Below are positions 43,430 to 54,420 of a stretch of 64,000 bases of DNA, piece after piece; within the stretch, counting starts at the first letter, position 1, and every line of letters starts with the position of its first letter. This DNA is from Lineus longissimus. Lineage: Eukaryota; Nemertea; Pilidiophora; Heteronemertea; Lineidae. A program made the position numbers and the translations under genes. Location: positions 2,048,001 to 2,112,000 of the forward strand of contig NC_088325.1 in assembly GCF_910592395.1 (NCBI RefSeq), in the 5' to 3' direction. The notes beneath the pieces were generated by a model. It was given only the letters and a program-made list of their open reading frames with translations. It was not told where the DNA came from and searched no databases.

Positions 43430-44114
43430 CACAGGGTGTTTGAAAAAAGGGAACTGAAATATAAAAGCTAATACCTAGTTCTCATTGTTGTGTCAGAGTG
43501 CAGCACCAATCAATCTATCCATTTTGTTATTGCGCTAAAGCGCCCAGCAAACATGTGATTTAAATCGCTGTAGCCTGAGATAATTCAAGTATGTGATAAA
43601 GACTGCTTGTTAGCATTGGTTATCGCAGATGCTTGCGACAAAAATCGCTGATCGCAGCGATCTCTGAACAAAAATAAACCTTGCGATTATTTGATTTACC
43701 TGCAGATGAGAGATCTTTTTGTTGGACATTGCAGCAATTGTAATCGCAGGTCGCAGCGATGAAAGTCACTTGTTTGTGCAGCGCTTAAGAACCCATTCCA
43801 TCACTGTGGTTGAGGTAGTGCTGGTCAAAAGAAACTTCATTGAAAATGGCGTCGCATCAAACTGAAACACTCTGCTTTTGGTTCTGGTTTATACATTCAG
43901 TCCTCCAGAGTTGAATTTCAAAAAGTTCATAGAGTGGTTTCACTTGATGTCATCACTGGCCATGTTGGATAGACAGACAAAAGAAAGCAAGTCCAAATGA
44001 CCATGACAGCATTTGATTCAGTTCAGTCAGGCACGACAGATCATTGTTCGGCCCCCCAACATGGCTGACCGTGAAAACACTCTATACTTCATAAGATTTT
44101 TGAAACACCCTGTA
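43430..44114. mobile_element. Mariner-like non-autonomous element with a nested MITE E
   Basis: The ends ACAGGGTGTTTGAAAAA (left) and TTTTTGAAACACCCTGTA (right) are inverted and resemble the CAGGGTGT ends of Tc1/mariner elements. With the nested element removed the length is about 430 bp. No transposase frame is visible. Confidence 0.6.
43536..43788. mobile_element. MITE family E, complete, nested
   Basis: Left TAAAGCGCCCAGCAAACATG and TTTAAATCGCTG; right GTCGCAGCGATGAAAGTCAC and GTTTGTGCAGCGCTTAA. Internal CGATTTTTGTCGC-like motifs recur in both orientations, so much of the element can fold. Confidence 0.65.
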
Positions 44115-44479
44115 ATAGAAGAGACGTTTCTTTTCCCATGAATGGATGGATTAATGAGGACCTGTCACGGAGTCCTGCCATACTAAATCAAGATTGAACA
44201 GTAATGTGTGATTCATCCGTCGGAGATGAAATTACGTTGTATTTATCTTATTTGGCAATGCGAAAATAGATGATTATGATATTACTTTCTGCAGTACTGT
44301 TCAGAAGAAATGCCACATTGTGCACGCAACTGTACTGTCCACAACTGTGCTTTTAGCGTGTTCCAGATGCAGCACCACCTTGTTACATCTGGTTTCATCT
44401 GACCAGCTTATGAATGTCTCAGCGAAGACATGCTATAGATGCGATGGTAAATTGTAAGGACCGTTGTCTTTCCCGTCAT
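44115..44479. other. Unassigned spacer
   Basis: Nothing recognised. Confidence 0.3.
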
Positions 44480-45475
44480 ATTCAAAACATGGCCAACGCG
44501 TTCGTGGTCTCAGAAACCACATTATTGGAAGATGAGTCGTCTCGAGATTTGATCAGACTCTGTTCTCAGACTAAGAGAGAAAGACCATGCCCACCTCTAC
44601 CTCGACCATTGTTGCACCTCCTATAATGGTGTGTATGAGACCCTGTTGACATATTGCCACATGTACACCAGCATTCAAATCATCAAGGAATGGCTTGTTC
44701 CTCTGAAACCCATCATCTTTTGAAGATTAGTTGTCACCAGACGTGCCCAGACTCTGTCCTCGGCATAAGCTAGAATGACTTCCCACCTCTACCTTGACCA
44801 TTGATGGACCACCTGTAATAATGTGTATGTTACCATGTTGACTGATAGCTACAGCAGCCATCAAATCATCGATGAATAGCTATGTTCCCTGAAACCCATC
44901 ATCTTTTGAAGATTAGTCGTCTCCAGACATGCCAAGACTCGGTCCTCGGCATAAGCTAGAATGACTTCCCACCTCTACCTTGACCATTGATGGACCACCT
45001 GTAATAATGTGTATGTTACCATGTTACCATGTTGACTGATAGCTACAGCAGCAATCAAATCATCGATGAATAGCTACGTTCCCTGAAACTGCCATCATCT
45101 TTTGAAGATTAGTCATCTCCAGACGTGCCAAGACTCAGTCCTCAGAATAAGGTAGAATGACTTCCCACCTCTACCTTGACCATTGATGGACCACCTGTAA
45201 TAAAGTGTATGTATGTTGACTGAATGAGGTGGTTGAGAACCACAACCTATCACGAATACTAATACATATATCGATAAGACTCTGTAGAAAGAGGACAAGA
45301 GTTTACGTATGAGGACCAATGAGGTCAATGATCTCAACCTCCCTACTGCTCCAGCAGCATTCAAAACATCGACAAATAGCTGCGTTCTCAGAAACTGCCG
45401 TCATTGCTCTAAGATGAGTTGTCTTGAGACGTGCCCTGACTATGTCCTTGCCTCTCCACCTGTAATTGCGGCTGA
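44480..45475 (+). repeat. Satellite, about 190-bp unit, five copies graded in divergence
   Basis: Three similar central units contain CATCATCTTTTGAAGATTAG (near 44710, 44896 and 45094) and CCACCTCTACCTTGACCATT. A diverged unit precedes them (near 44500-44640) and another follows (near 45370-45470). The outer units look oldest. Confidence 0.75.
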
Positions 45476-46338
45476 TAAGCCCATCGCCAGCACCCAGAAT
45501 CTACTCAGAAAAGATTCCCCGCGAATACACACATGGCAGCGTTAAATAATCCGTCTTACTCAGCAGTTACCAAGGTAACGCGAAAGCGCATCCCTGGCGC
45601 ATGGGAAGATGGTTTTCGTTTTCAATTTCCTGTGCGTTTATGTAGGATTCGCGTCTGCTGAGTTTACCTGGGTGTTTGATCAACTTCGAAGACGGAATAT
45701 TTACTGGTAGCACATGATTCTGATTGAAGAAGGGAAGGTGGGCATTTGTGGATGTTTTAAATTCGGCGTGTTTCCAGTTTCGTTCCATTTATTGATTTGA
45801 AAATTTACGGGATGTGGTCTGTTCTGTTGGATCTATTAACAACGCAGGATACTGACAGAAAGGTAGGTTTTGCTGAATTGCTCGGAGGTTTGAGCGTTTT
45901 GTAAAAGTTGAAGTTATGCGTGTTTTCAAGTTTGTTCCTTACGTTGATTTGAAGGTTTGCGGGTGAAGTCCGTTCGGCCAGATGTTTCGCTGCCAACTGC
46001 TACTGTGGTGGAACACGGTCTTGTTTCAACTTGTGCCAACTGTGACCCCGGTCATTTTGGTCATATGACTTGGCTACATCGTTGGCTGTGTGTTTACTGC
46101 CGATTTAACCGTTTCACTGCCAACTGCTGTAGCCCGTGTTGCAGAGAGCGATTGAGTTGCAAGAGAGGGGATAACAGAGATGGCTCAGGACTGTATTGCC
46201 TAAGGGATGTGGTCACACAGTTGAGACAGAAATGTCAAGTTTTAGGAGTCCGTGAGTGTGACTGTCAACTGTGTCTACGATGGAACAAGGCCTTGTTTCA
46301 CCTTGTGCCAACTGCAACCGGTGAAGTGAAGGCAAATA
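45476..46338. other. Unassigned stretch with internal short repeats
   Basis: It holds an X-box at 45566. Further on, CTGCCAACTGCT recurs near 45989 and 46119, and TTGTTTCA(A/C)CTTGTGCCAACTG near 46021 and 46292. These repeats produce the Cys-rich start of a 230-codon frame (45957-46649) that I do not accept as a gene. Confidence 0.35.
45566..45579. promoter_or_regulatory. RFX-type X-box motif, perfect palindrome
   Basis: GTTACCAAGGTAAC is a perfect inverted repeat matching the RFX X-box consensus. No gene start is recognised nearby, so the match may be accidental. Confidence 0.35.
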
Positions 46339-46633
46339 TTAACCCTCTTGCTGCGAGTGACGTGGATAGCAAGTCATGTACACAGCCCCATGACTTGCAA
46401 AAGACATGCTCGTGCCCCACTAGAATTTTGATTCACCAGCACTTGGACACACTCTGTAGCTGCCAAAAACACTTGGGGAGGAGCATTAGTTTCATCCTGA
46501 TAATACAGATGGCAACTATTTTGGATAGTTTCCACCATTCAGATAATAATAAGCTGTACTGTTCAGTATTGGTATCCAATGTCAGCACAAGATGGCGCTG
46601 GCTGAAAAATAGCCGCCGCAGCAAAAGGGTTAA
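46339..46633. mobile_element. MITE family D, long form
   Basis: TTAACCCTCTTGCTGCGAG on the left; the complement of the right end begins TTAACCCTTTTGCTGCGGC. TTAA at both ends. It has about 170 bp more in the centre than the 124-bp copy at 47231. It supplies about 98 of the 230 codons of the rejected frame here. Confidence 0.7.
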
Positions 46634-46878
46634 GGAAATTTTGTTGTGATGTTTAATATTGTTGTCGATTCCATTATGATACATTTCATGATGATAACGT
46701 GAGGCAATTAGTGAATATCATCCAAGGAAATGTTAGAACTCGAGTACGCCTAGCCCCAGAGTCATGTCTAAACTTTCCGATATGCCACTGGTCTTAGCAA
46801 TCTGACCTTTTCGCGGCGAAGTCAGACTTTTGATATCCGAGTGGGATTATTGCATGTCTCGTCATAACCAATATGGCT
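46634..46878. other. Spacer
   Basis: Nothing recognised. Confidence 0.3.
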
Positions 46879-47140
46879 GTATCTCTTTTATCTGGAGCAA
46901 AAGGCTTTTGGCCTTGAATGAGGACTAGCTGATTTAAAGGGACAATATAGGCAGCAGCTAGGCAGGCAGGATAAAGTTACTCGAAGTCGCCAATAGGGGT
47001 CTCTCACATTACTCTTTTATCTGGAGCAAAAGGCTTTTGGCCTTGAATGAGGACTAGCTGATTTAAAGGGACAATGTAGGCAGCAGCTAGGCAGGCAAGA
47101 TAAAGTTACACAAAGTCGCCAATAGGGGTCTCTCACATCT
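46879..47140 (+). repeat. Tandem duplication, about 129 bp, including a MITE family H end
   Basis: CTTTTATCTGGAGCAAAAGG occurs near 46884 and 47013. Each is followed by CTTGAATGAGGACTAGCTG and then the family H left end TTAAAGGGACAAT(A/G)TAGGCA. The duplication therefore includes both flank and transposon. Confidence 0.8.
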
Positions 47141-47234
47141 CACAGTACATTGAAATGATTCACGCTTTTATAAGGAATACATTTAGTATTATCCTACTGG
47201 CAAGGTAAATACCACATCCGAGTAGTCCCTTTAA
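47063..47234 (+). mobile_element. MITE family H, internally deleted
   Basis: Left end TTAAAGGGACAATGTAGGCA, then GTCGCCAATAGGGGTCTCTC and GATTCACGCTT. The right end is reduced to AGTAGTCCCTTTAA, whose TTAA is also the first base group of the next element. Confidence 0.7.
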
Positions 47235-47354
47235 CCCTCTCGCTGCGGGTGACGTGTACACCACGTCTTGTACATGGTCCCATGTCGTGCAGGTGACGTG
47301 AAGAGCGCCGGGTGGCGCTCTGGCCGAAAATGGCTGCGGCAGCGAGCGGGTTAA
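47231..47354. mobile_element. MITE family D, short form
   Basis: 124 bp. TTAACCCTCTCGCTGCGGG on the left; the complement of the right end begins TTAACCCGCTCGCTGCCGC. TTAA at both ends; the left TTAA is shared with family H. Confidence 0.8.
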
Positions 47355-47695
47355 ATACTGCACATCAGTGCGAACTGCATCAATCAAACTCCCTGGTCCA
47401 ACCGTAAATCTGCTCTAATCATTCCTTTCGCAAAACGTACATGTCCCAGTGGTACATCTATCACCAGCTCCTAATAAATGGGAACTAACCAGACAAGACT
47501 ATCGGATTGACTGGATTTTTTGTGGCCCCCAGTAGGGTATCTAGATCACGCTATTAGATCTCCGACCAAAAGGAAGACTGCTGCTGGTATGGGTGGAGAT
47601 GTCAGCGTTTTCTATGATGTTCTCAATTTTGTGTCATTCTACAGTATTCAGTCTCAGTGCAGCAATACATTTTCCAGTCTTCGTGATATATGTGG
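47355..47695. other. Unassigned spacer
   Basis: Nothing recognised. Confidence 0.3.
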
Positions 47696-48080
47696 TCATA
47701 GGAGCCTCATAGCCTAGTTTTTGACGCTGCTGGCTACTGAGCAATAGGGCCCGGGTTCGATTCCCGGGAGAACCCAGGATTGTATTTCTGGATGAACCGG
47801 CGTGGCTTTCAAGGAACAAATATTCCTGACTCTTCACAGTCCTTCGAATGAGACTTAAAATCGAGGTTCCTTGTTTCTGGTGTCTATGCCAGGGCAGGTT
47901 AAAGACCCCACTAAGTGAGAAACATGAGTAGCTTGCGTGGACTTTACCTCTGGCCAAAGTCGGATTCGCTAGGCCATTAAAATCAATTGGGTCCGAACCA
48001 TAGTGGCATGTAAAAATGTCATTTTGGGGGAGGAATACACAATGCGGATCATTCTCCAAAGCAGCGACAACATTCAAGCA
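47696..48080 (+). mobile_element. SINE-2, plus strand, with head and body
   Basis: A-box-like TAGCCTAGTTTTTGACGC near 47710 and B-box-like GGTTCGATTCC at 47754-47764. The body includes TTTCTGGATGAACCGGCGTG, CACAGTCCTTCGAATGAGAC, GCCAGGGCAGGTTAAAGACC and ATTGGGTCCGAACC. The tail is diverged. The 158-codon minus frame here is the SINE read backwards. Confidence 0.7.
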
Positions 48081-48183
48081 TAGTGTAGGACTACTATCAC
48101 TACTGTCCACTGCGCTGGAGAATGAACGCGAGTTTGGATATCGTTTTCGAAATTCCTAGACTCAAATGTAAGCGACGCTCTGA

Positions 48184-48467
48184 TTGGGCGTGCTTACTGC
48201 TGCGCTGACTACTTCACCAAATGAGGGCGAATATCTCCGGGGTTGTGTGCAGGGCTGGAGAAGCTCATTCTCGGCAGCTGCTCCAAGACTGTGGAATCAG
48301 CTGCCGACGAGCGTCCACCATGCCGATTCCATTGAAGGTTTCAAGTCCCTCCTGAAGGCCCACCTATTTGCAGCTGCCTACGGGAGGGATAGCGCCCCAG
48401 AATACTCTCCTGCGGAGTAATTGGGGCGCTATATAAATAATATGTATTGATTGATTGATTGATTGAT
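48184..48467 (+). mobile_element. Non-LTR retrotransposon 3' end, plus strand
   Basis: The frame ends with FSAAAPRLWNQLPTSV and, further on, GFKSLLKAHLFAAAYG before the stop at 48418-48420. The pattern A-P-x-L-W-N-x-L-P followed by F-K-x-L-L-K-x-H-L-F is the usual C-terminal tail of CR1/L2-like LINE reverse transcriptase proteins. The short 3' UTR GGGGCGCTATATAAATAA ends in a (TTGA)n tract near 48447-48467. Truncated on the left. Confidence 0.75.
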
Positions 48468-48819
48468 AACCCCTGATTTCCTCAGGATGAGCCTCTCTGT
48501 GCGAGGAATAACTCGATGAAAGCTTGTAATAAAGCATCTCGACGTATTAGCTCAAGTTTGGTGTTAAATCCAATAACGTTTGGAAGTACCCCAATATTTT
48601 GTCAACAGAGGCTAAATGCACTTTGGCACATGTATTGATGGAGAGCATCTTCGAGTCCACTTCTCTTGCTCATGGCTAGGAGGAAAGTCTTACAAGTGAA
48701 AAATCAATGGACTTTGTGTGGTTAGGAGATGTATTGGACCATTAAGCACTCACATTGACTGACTCTTATCATGTGGCTCTTTCAAATTGATGGCCAAAGT
48801 TCTCTTGATGACGAAGTTG
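48468..48819. other. Unassigned spacer
   Basis: Nothing recognised. Confidence 0.3.
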
Positions 48820-48905
48820 CCAGTTTTGTTCAAGGCCCCATGAGTGTGCCTTGTTCCTGGAGAAATCACCTCCAAGTGCAGAGCGAATGCTGAAGGAGAA
48901 GTTCT
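48820..48905 (+). mobile_element. SINE-2 tail fragment
   Basis: CTGGAGAAATCACCTCCAAG and GCAGAGCGAATGCTGAAGGA match the SINE-2 tail seen near 5.4 kb. Confidence 0.5.
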
Positions 48906-49404
48906 TTGTCTAACCCTACCAAAAGCTCTTGAGGCATTTGTCGGGGATTCTGCAATCAAGCCAAAATTTGTATCACAGTCTGTTTGCATCTTTGTCTTCT
49001 GATCGCCTGCTGATGGTCTTTAGATTCTTGCCGAATTCCAAGATCTCTCAAAAATGGCAATTTGCCGACTCATTTGGCCAGCATGGATAGCCAGGGATTA
49101 TAGTGATTGGGGTCACTGAGGGGGTCGAATTAAAAATTACAGCTCGAGCTTGCGACTGTGGTCTCTAATCCATCGTCCCTTGGATGTGCAGATGTCTTTG
49201 AAAACAGTTGCTGGAGTTATAATTGCTGGCGGGAAATGGCTGGGATTATGATTTGAGAGTTGCCACTTTAACAGTGTATTTAAATGGGGTTGGCGCTACC
49301 CCTTGGGTGTCCTAACAAAGTGGAAATGCCCCAGCCGCCAATCGTCATCAATGGGTTTATGGTTGTTACTTTTTGCCTGTTGATGATTAGGCTTCTTTTA
49401 TAAC
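48906..49404. other. Unassigned intergenic stretch
   Basis: Nothing recognised. Confidence 0.3.
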
Positions 49405-49637
49405 TTAAGGGTTGACCATAGGCACCATAATTTTGGCTAGAGCTTGAAATCTTAAAGCAATGACAACTCCTTTTAAATGAAGAGCATATCAGTTTCAAGG
49501 GTGGGAAGCTGTTGTCTGGAAAACAAGGAACTGACTCCCGACCTTGAAATTGGCATTCACTTCGTTTTGGAAGAGCTCTCATTGCTTTAGGATTTCTAGT
49601 TACAGCCAAAAAGGTGGTGCCTTTGGTCAACCGTTAA
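49405..49637. mobile_element. MITE family A, complete
   Basis: 233 bp from TTAAGGGTTGACCATAGGCA to GGTCAACCGTTAA, TTAA at both ends. Arms are inverted through most of their length; the middle holds GTCTGGAAAACAAGGAACTG. This is the cleanest family A copy. Confidence 0.85.
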
Positions 49638-50276
49638 ATGTCTCTTCGAGGTTGTATGATGGCATGAAATGGCGTGGATTAACTTGACAAGGGTCATTGG
49701 TTGGGTCAGTTTGAAATCATAGCACCTGGGCCCGATGCTGAGAGGGAGGGGCAGTGAGGCAAAGATTGAACCCCTGGAGGTCCGAGAGACAAGATGGGCC
49801 AATTATGATTGCATCCTTTCTATGAGAAGGAAAGTGTCTTGGATTAGTTTATATCGAAAACCTAGAATTTGCAAAGGGATGGTCTAGCGCTTGAAGCGAA
49901 GGTAGACGACTACTTGTGTACACCTGATGTGTACATCTGCGCATCAGTTTATAGTTTGCTCAGGCCAAGTTGGGCTGGTACTGAAAAGATGGATTTGGGT
50001 CCAGACCACTGATGAAGAATTGGAACCCATTCAAGGCCCCGAGATTGGGACATTGTCGTGATAAATCTCTGGGGATTTTCTATGATCTCTTGGTGTTGTT
50101 TGGACAATGGCCGAGTTGCTTCAACGATTGAGATTGTTATCACAATTGAGAGATGATCTCGGACAAGTGTCTTGTGGCTCTTTCTCGTGAGATCGTTGGG
50201 GTCGCTGGTCAGGGGCGGAGGTCAAGGTAGCTGGGTGCATCAGAGGTGACTGGTGCGTATGGAGCATCCTGTATGT
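49638..50276. other. Unassigned intergenic stretch
   Basis: Nothing recognised. Confidence 0.3.
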
Positions 50277-50516
50277 TTAAAGGCCCATGCCGTTTGTTAA
50301 ATATTTGAAATTTGTGATTGAATTTGAAGTTTTCAAATTCGGTTGATACATACCGCATATAAATTTCAACAGTGCTCTTCTGTAGACAGATGCACAAATA
50401 CTATAAATACCAAGTTTCAGCAAATTTGCATGCATAATAACTGCACTACGGCATTGTGTATAACTGCATTTCTATTTTCCTGGACCACCAGTTATGACAA
50501 ATGGCGTACCCCTTGT
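50277..50516 (+). mobile_element. MITE family I, near-complete
   Basis: TTAAAGGCCCATGCCG at the left, core AAGTTTCAGCAAATTTGCAT and TTGTGTATAACTGCATTTCT, right end ATGGCGTACCCCTTGTA with a decayed TTAA. Confidence 0.75.
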
Positions 50517-51025
50517 AGGTATGTACCGGTTTGAGAACCCAGTGTGTGGAGATTTATAATGAGCCGTTGTGGTGGGTATAATGAAAAGTCCCCCAATTTG
50601 ATTTTAGGAAATAATTGTCGGATGCTTGGCTGGCCTGGTGTCTTCTGGACTTATCAGGGTGGCCATGGGACTGCCATTTTATGGCTTGAATAAGGAGATA
50701 AGAAGGGGTGGACATTGATGATTAGGTACCATATAATTTGCAAGATGATCCCCTTATGATCCCATCAAATCATGGATAGTTGCTGCAGCTGTCCAAGGTC
50801 AGAGTTGTCCAATGTTTGCCAGATTTTCAGGGTGGCCTGGTCCTTCTAATAAAGCATTCATGATGCTCTTTTCTGAGGTTCATGAGCCATGAAAGTGGGC
50901 GGGAATCATGTTTCTGTCTCTGAGTCGCGTTCATGGTCATGATGGTATCAGGATGGTGGTCCAGTCATCGCATTGCATCCCTCAGGGACCTTGCAAGTTG
51001 CCTGGGAAGTGTGTTCTAATCAGTT
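50517..51025. other. Unassigned intergenic stretch
   Basis: Nothing recognised. Confidence 0.3.
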
Positions 51026-51625
51026 TATCAAGTCAGTGTGATATGTGAAAAACTTGCGTAGAAACGAAAAATCATAAGTTGAAATATTGAGTTGAGAGCT
51101 GAGCATCAATTAGGACATAGTAGCTCTATAAACAACATTGGGGATTGTAATATAAGTAGGAGGAAACTGGAGACCCCGGAGGAAAGCTGTGCTGTTGAAG
51201 AGTGTCGCCCTCTCTGTCACATGAGTTTGCTGAGACTGACCGGGAATCGAACCTGGGACCTCAGAGGTGACAGGACGGATGTTTTCACTGTGCCAGTCTG
51301 ACAGCCCAAACTCATAAGTGAGTTGGGTGTCAATGCAATTGTGGAACTTGCAAATTTATTTTGAATCTGGTTGAAACAGTGAGCATTGTTGTGATATGTG
51401 AGAAACGTTCATAGAAAGGTAAACACATAATTGAGTTTGGTGTCCATGCCTCTGGTCTCCTGTGTGGGAACAGATTCATGCCAGTTGGCTTTGAAAATGG
51501 TGGACCTTGCAAATTGGTTTTACAACTGGTTGAAACAGTGAGAAAAGTTGTGATATGTGGAAGACTTGTGTAGAAACACGATAGCATTAGTGAGTTTGGT
51601 GTCCTTGCATGGCCATTTTGTGACC
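51026..51625 (+). repeat. Diverged tandem repeat, about 160 bp, interrupted by SINE-1
   Basis: TGTGATATGTG(A/G)(A/G)A(A/G)ACTTG-type sequence followed by TAGAAA occurs near 51039, 51388 and 51549. GTTGAAACAGTGAG and GAGTTTGGTGTCC accompany the later two. The first spacing is longer because SINE-1 lies between. Confidence 0.6.
51150..51310 (-). mobile_element. SINE-1, minus strand
   Basis: On the minus strand: A-box-like TGGCACAGTGAAAAC (51281-51295 region), B-box-like GGTTCGATTC (51243-51252), then GTCTCAGCAAACTCATGTGA and GAGAGGGCGACACTC. It matches the copy at 8.0 kb. Confidence 0.65.
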
Positions 51626-52340
51626 CTCACGGCAAAATCGGGACCATGTTGCTCTTAGCACCCTAGTTTTGCTGTGGCGAGTCAACTATGTCAGTGTAAG
51701 AGGAATTTCGGCTACTTGGAATGAAACCAAAAGTCATTCCACCCTGTCTTGTTATCAAAGTGTGTTCATGCAATATACTGGACATGTACACATTTATTGC
51801 CAGTGTTCGGCGGCGTCAATTTCGCTGGAGTGATATTTGATGAGCAAGGTTTGTTCGAAAATTGAGGGATATCCATGGTAACGATCAGATCTGAGGGTAC
51901 AAAGGGGCGAAGCTGATTATTAGCTCTGACATCCTTGTTATTAACTCGAGGGTCAGGGGTGGCGATGTTCATATTGGCGATGTGTTGGGTGTCTGGGCGG
52001 GCAGATGGGAACAAAGTGGGGAAAACCTTTACATTGCCCCATCTCTCCATCTTGCTATCATCTTGCAACCAATACAAAGCACTCTACCTTTGTCTAGTTG
52101 TATTGCGTAGTTGCCGGCCTGATTGTAATTACCCACCGTGATTCACGAGAGGAAGGGGAAGTCATTACCTGATGTTGTAACTCATTCCGTGTGCAGTTGT
52201 CACACCTGGGTCGACCCTGCGGGTCAGGTTGCATTATTGTATGAATCATACAATATCAGAGAGCAGCCATGCCTTCAAATTGGTTTAATTTGGACATTTC
52301 CTGTTTCTCACATACCCAATGATGCACTGACTGGTTCACC
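51626..52340. other. Unassigned intergenic stretch
   Basis: A GTATGAATCATAC palindrome lies near 52238. Nothing else recognised. Confidence 0.3.
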
Positions 52341-52890
52341 AATAGAGGAAGTGTTGTGGTGTGTTGAAGTGCTGTGGTGTGTCGAAATGCTGTGTGGTGT
52401 GTCAAAGTGCTGAGGTGTGTCAAGTGCTGTGATGTGTCTAAGTGCTGTGGTGTGATGTGTCAAAATGATGTGGTGTGTTGAAGTGCCGTGGTGGTATCAA
52501 AGTGCTGTGATGGTGTCAAAGTGCTGTGATGGTGTCAAAGTGCTGTGATGGTGTCAAAGTGCTGTGATGGTGTCAAAGTGCTGTGATGGTGTCAAAGTGC
52601 TGTGATGGTGTCAAAGTGCTGTGATGGTGTCAAAGTGATGTGATGGTGTCAAAGTGATGTGATGGTGTCAAAGTGCTGTGCTGTATCGAAATGCTTTTGT
52701 GTGTTGAAGTGCTGTTGTATGTCAAAGTGCTGTATTTTGTCAAAGTGCTTTGATGTGTCAAAGTGTTGTGGTGTGTCAAAGTGCTGTGGTGTGTCGAAAT
52801 GCTGTGGTGTGTTGAAGTGCTGAGGTGTGTTGAAGTGCTGTGGTGCGTTAAAATGCTTCTGTGTTTCGACATGCTTTGGTGTGTTGTTGT
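52341..52890 (+). repeat. 18-19-bp minisatellite, about 28 copies
   Basis: The unit is GTGCTGTGATGGTGTCAAA in the centre (about 52500-52680, nearly identical) and a GTGTGTCAAAGTGCTGTG-type variant at the edges. The 80-codon minus frame of STHHST-like residues is this array. Confidence 0.9.
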
Positions 52891-53330
52891 GTATTACAAT
52901 AGCCTCAATGAGGAAATATGACTTTACCTCTTAGTCTAAAGTATCACCAGATAAAGGCATTTTCAATTCATTGATTCACCACTAACCGATCAGAGTCGCC
53001 GACATATCTCGGTTAGGCTTCAATGCGAATTCCCAAATCCCGGGATATCACAAATATCCCAGACATTACGAAGATCCGCTCTCAAAAGCTGCCAGGATCA
53101 TCCTAGTACAAGCACATCAGCTATAATAAACAACCCTTCTTGCAGATAATATCGAAATCACACTGTGGGGAATTTCTTATCCCGTTTCGACGCCAAACTA
53201 ATGCCGACTTCGTCGCTGGAAGCCACGGGTTTTTGCCAAAGTAGCAAATGGTTCTGTCATGTCGATTTCTTTTCGATGTCAAATGTGATCTGAATCTAGT
53301 TTTGAAATATGTTTTGATGGCAATGTTTCA
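52891..53330. other. Unassigned spacer
   Basis: Nothing recognised. Confidence 0.3.
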
Positions 53331-53556
53331 AAGTTTCCACTTGAGCACCCCGTGAAGTGGTTATTTGGAGGTTTGAAAATAAGCCTTGCATTAGCGTCAC
53401 ATGGCATCATGCGAACCTCATTTCGAAAAAGGAAAGAGTTTTGAATTTTGAAAATGAGCCGCACGTCAACGTCACGTGACATCATTGCAGGAAAATTTTC
53501 GAAAAAGGAAGGAGTTTGGAGTTTTGAAAATTGGCCTCGCATCAAAATTGCCATTT
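53331..53556 (+). repeat. Diverged repeat, about 80 bp, three copies
   Basis: TTTGAAAAT(A/G)AGCC(T/G)(T/C)(G)CA followed by GTCAC(A/G)TG(G/A)CATCAT recurs near 53373 and 53449, with a partial third near 53522. TTCGAAAAAGGAA(A/G)GAGTTT lies between copies. Confidence 0.5.
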
Positions 53557-53946
53557 CCTTCTCTGCCTCGATAGTTTACTACTAAAAAGTTGACAGCATT
53601 GGCCTACTTTTCCAAAATGCAGTCGCCAAACAAATTGATTAATTAGGACAATTAATTCTGAATGCGAGCCGGAAATTTGCACCAGTAATTACCAAGTCTT
53701 GGATAATGAGAAAAGTTAGTAATTTGAAACAAACAAAAATGCTCCGCTGAACTCTAAGTTGTGCCAGCAACAAATTAATGGAGGCTAATTTAACACAAAC
53801 TCTTTTGTTAGTCATGCTGTGTAGTTCGTTGCAATTTTGGACACTTTTTCGCAGAAAATGTTTATTATTTAGTACGATAGGATTTCCTACTATTCAGTAC
53901 AATGAATCTTACTTTAGTTCTGGCGGGAGCATTGTTTGTCAAAACA
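53557..53946. other. Unassigned spacer
   Basis: AT-rich; nothing recognised. Confidence 0.3.
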
Positions 53947-54420
53947 TAGGTCGCAGTAAATAGCAGGTCACAGTAAATTACAGGTCGTAGCAAATAGCAG
54001 ATCATAGCAAATAGCAGGTCGTAGCAAATAGCAGGTCACAGCAAGTAGCAGGTCGTAGCAAGTAGCAGGTCGCAGCAAATAGCAGGTCGCAGCAAAAAGC
54101 AGGTCACAGCAAATAGCAGGTCGCACAAAATAGCAGGTTGTAGCAAATAGCAGGTCGCAGCAAATAACAGGTCGCAGCAAATAGCAGGCCGCAGCAAATA
54201 GCAGGCCGCAGCAAATAGCAGGCCGCAGCAAATAGCAGGCCGCAGCAAATAGCAGGCCGCAGCAAATAGCAGGCCGCAGCAAATAGCAGGCCGCAGCAAA
54301 TAGCAGGTCGCAGCAAAAAGCAGGTCGCAGCAAATAGCAGGTCATAGCAAATCACAGGTCACAGCAAAAAGCAGGTCATAGCAAATAGCAGGTCGTAGCA
54401 AATAGCAGGTCGTAGCAATT
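53947..54420 (+). repeat. 17-bp minisatellite, about 28 copies
   Basis: The unit is AGCAGG(T/C)CGCAGCAAAT. A central block of about eight units with GGCCGCAGCAAATAGCA (about 54185-54300) is nearly uniform. The minus strand is open in all three frames; because 17 is not a multiple of 3, each frame yields the same 17-residue cycle. The unit resembles the family E motif GCAGGTCGCAGCGAT. Confidence 0.9.

Noticed and set aside
45957-46649. 230-codon plus-strand ORF with a Cys-rich start
   Set aside because: About 98 codons are the family D MITE at 46339-46633, and the Cys-rich part comes from short internal DNA repeats. No domain is visible.
47634-48110. 158-codon minus-strand ORF
   Set aside because: It lies antisense to SINE-2.
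53968-54345. Three overlapping minus-strand ORFs rich in Cys, Leu and Ala
   Set aside because: They are the 17-bp minisatellite translated in its three frames.
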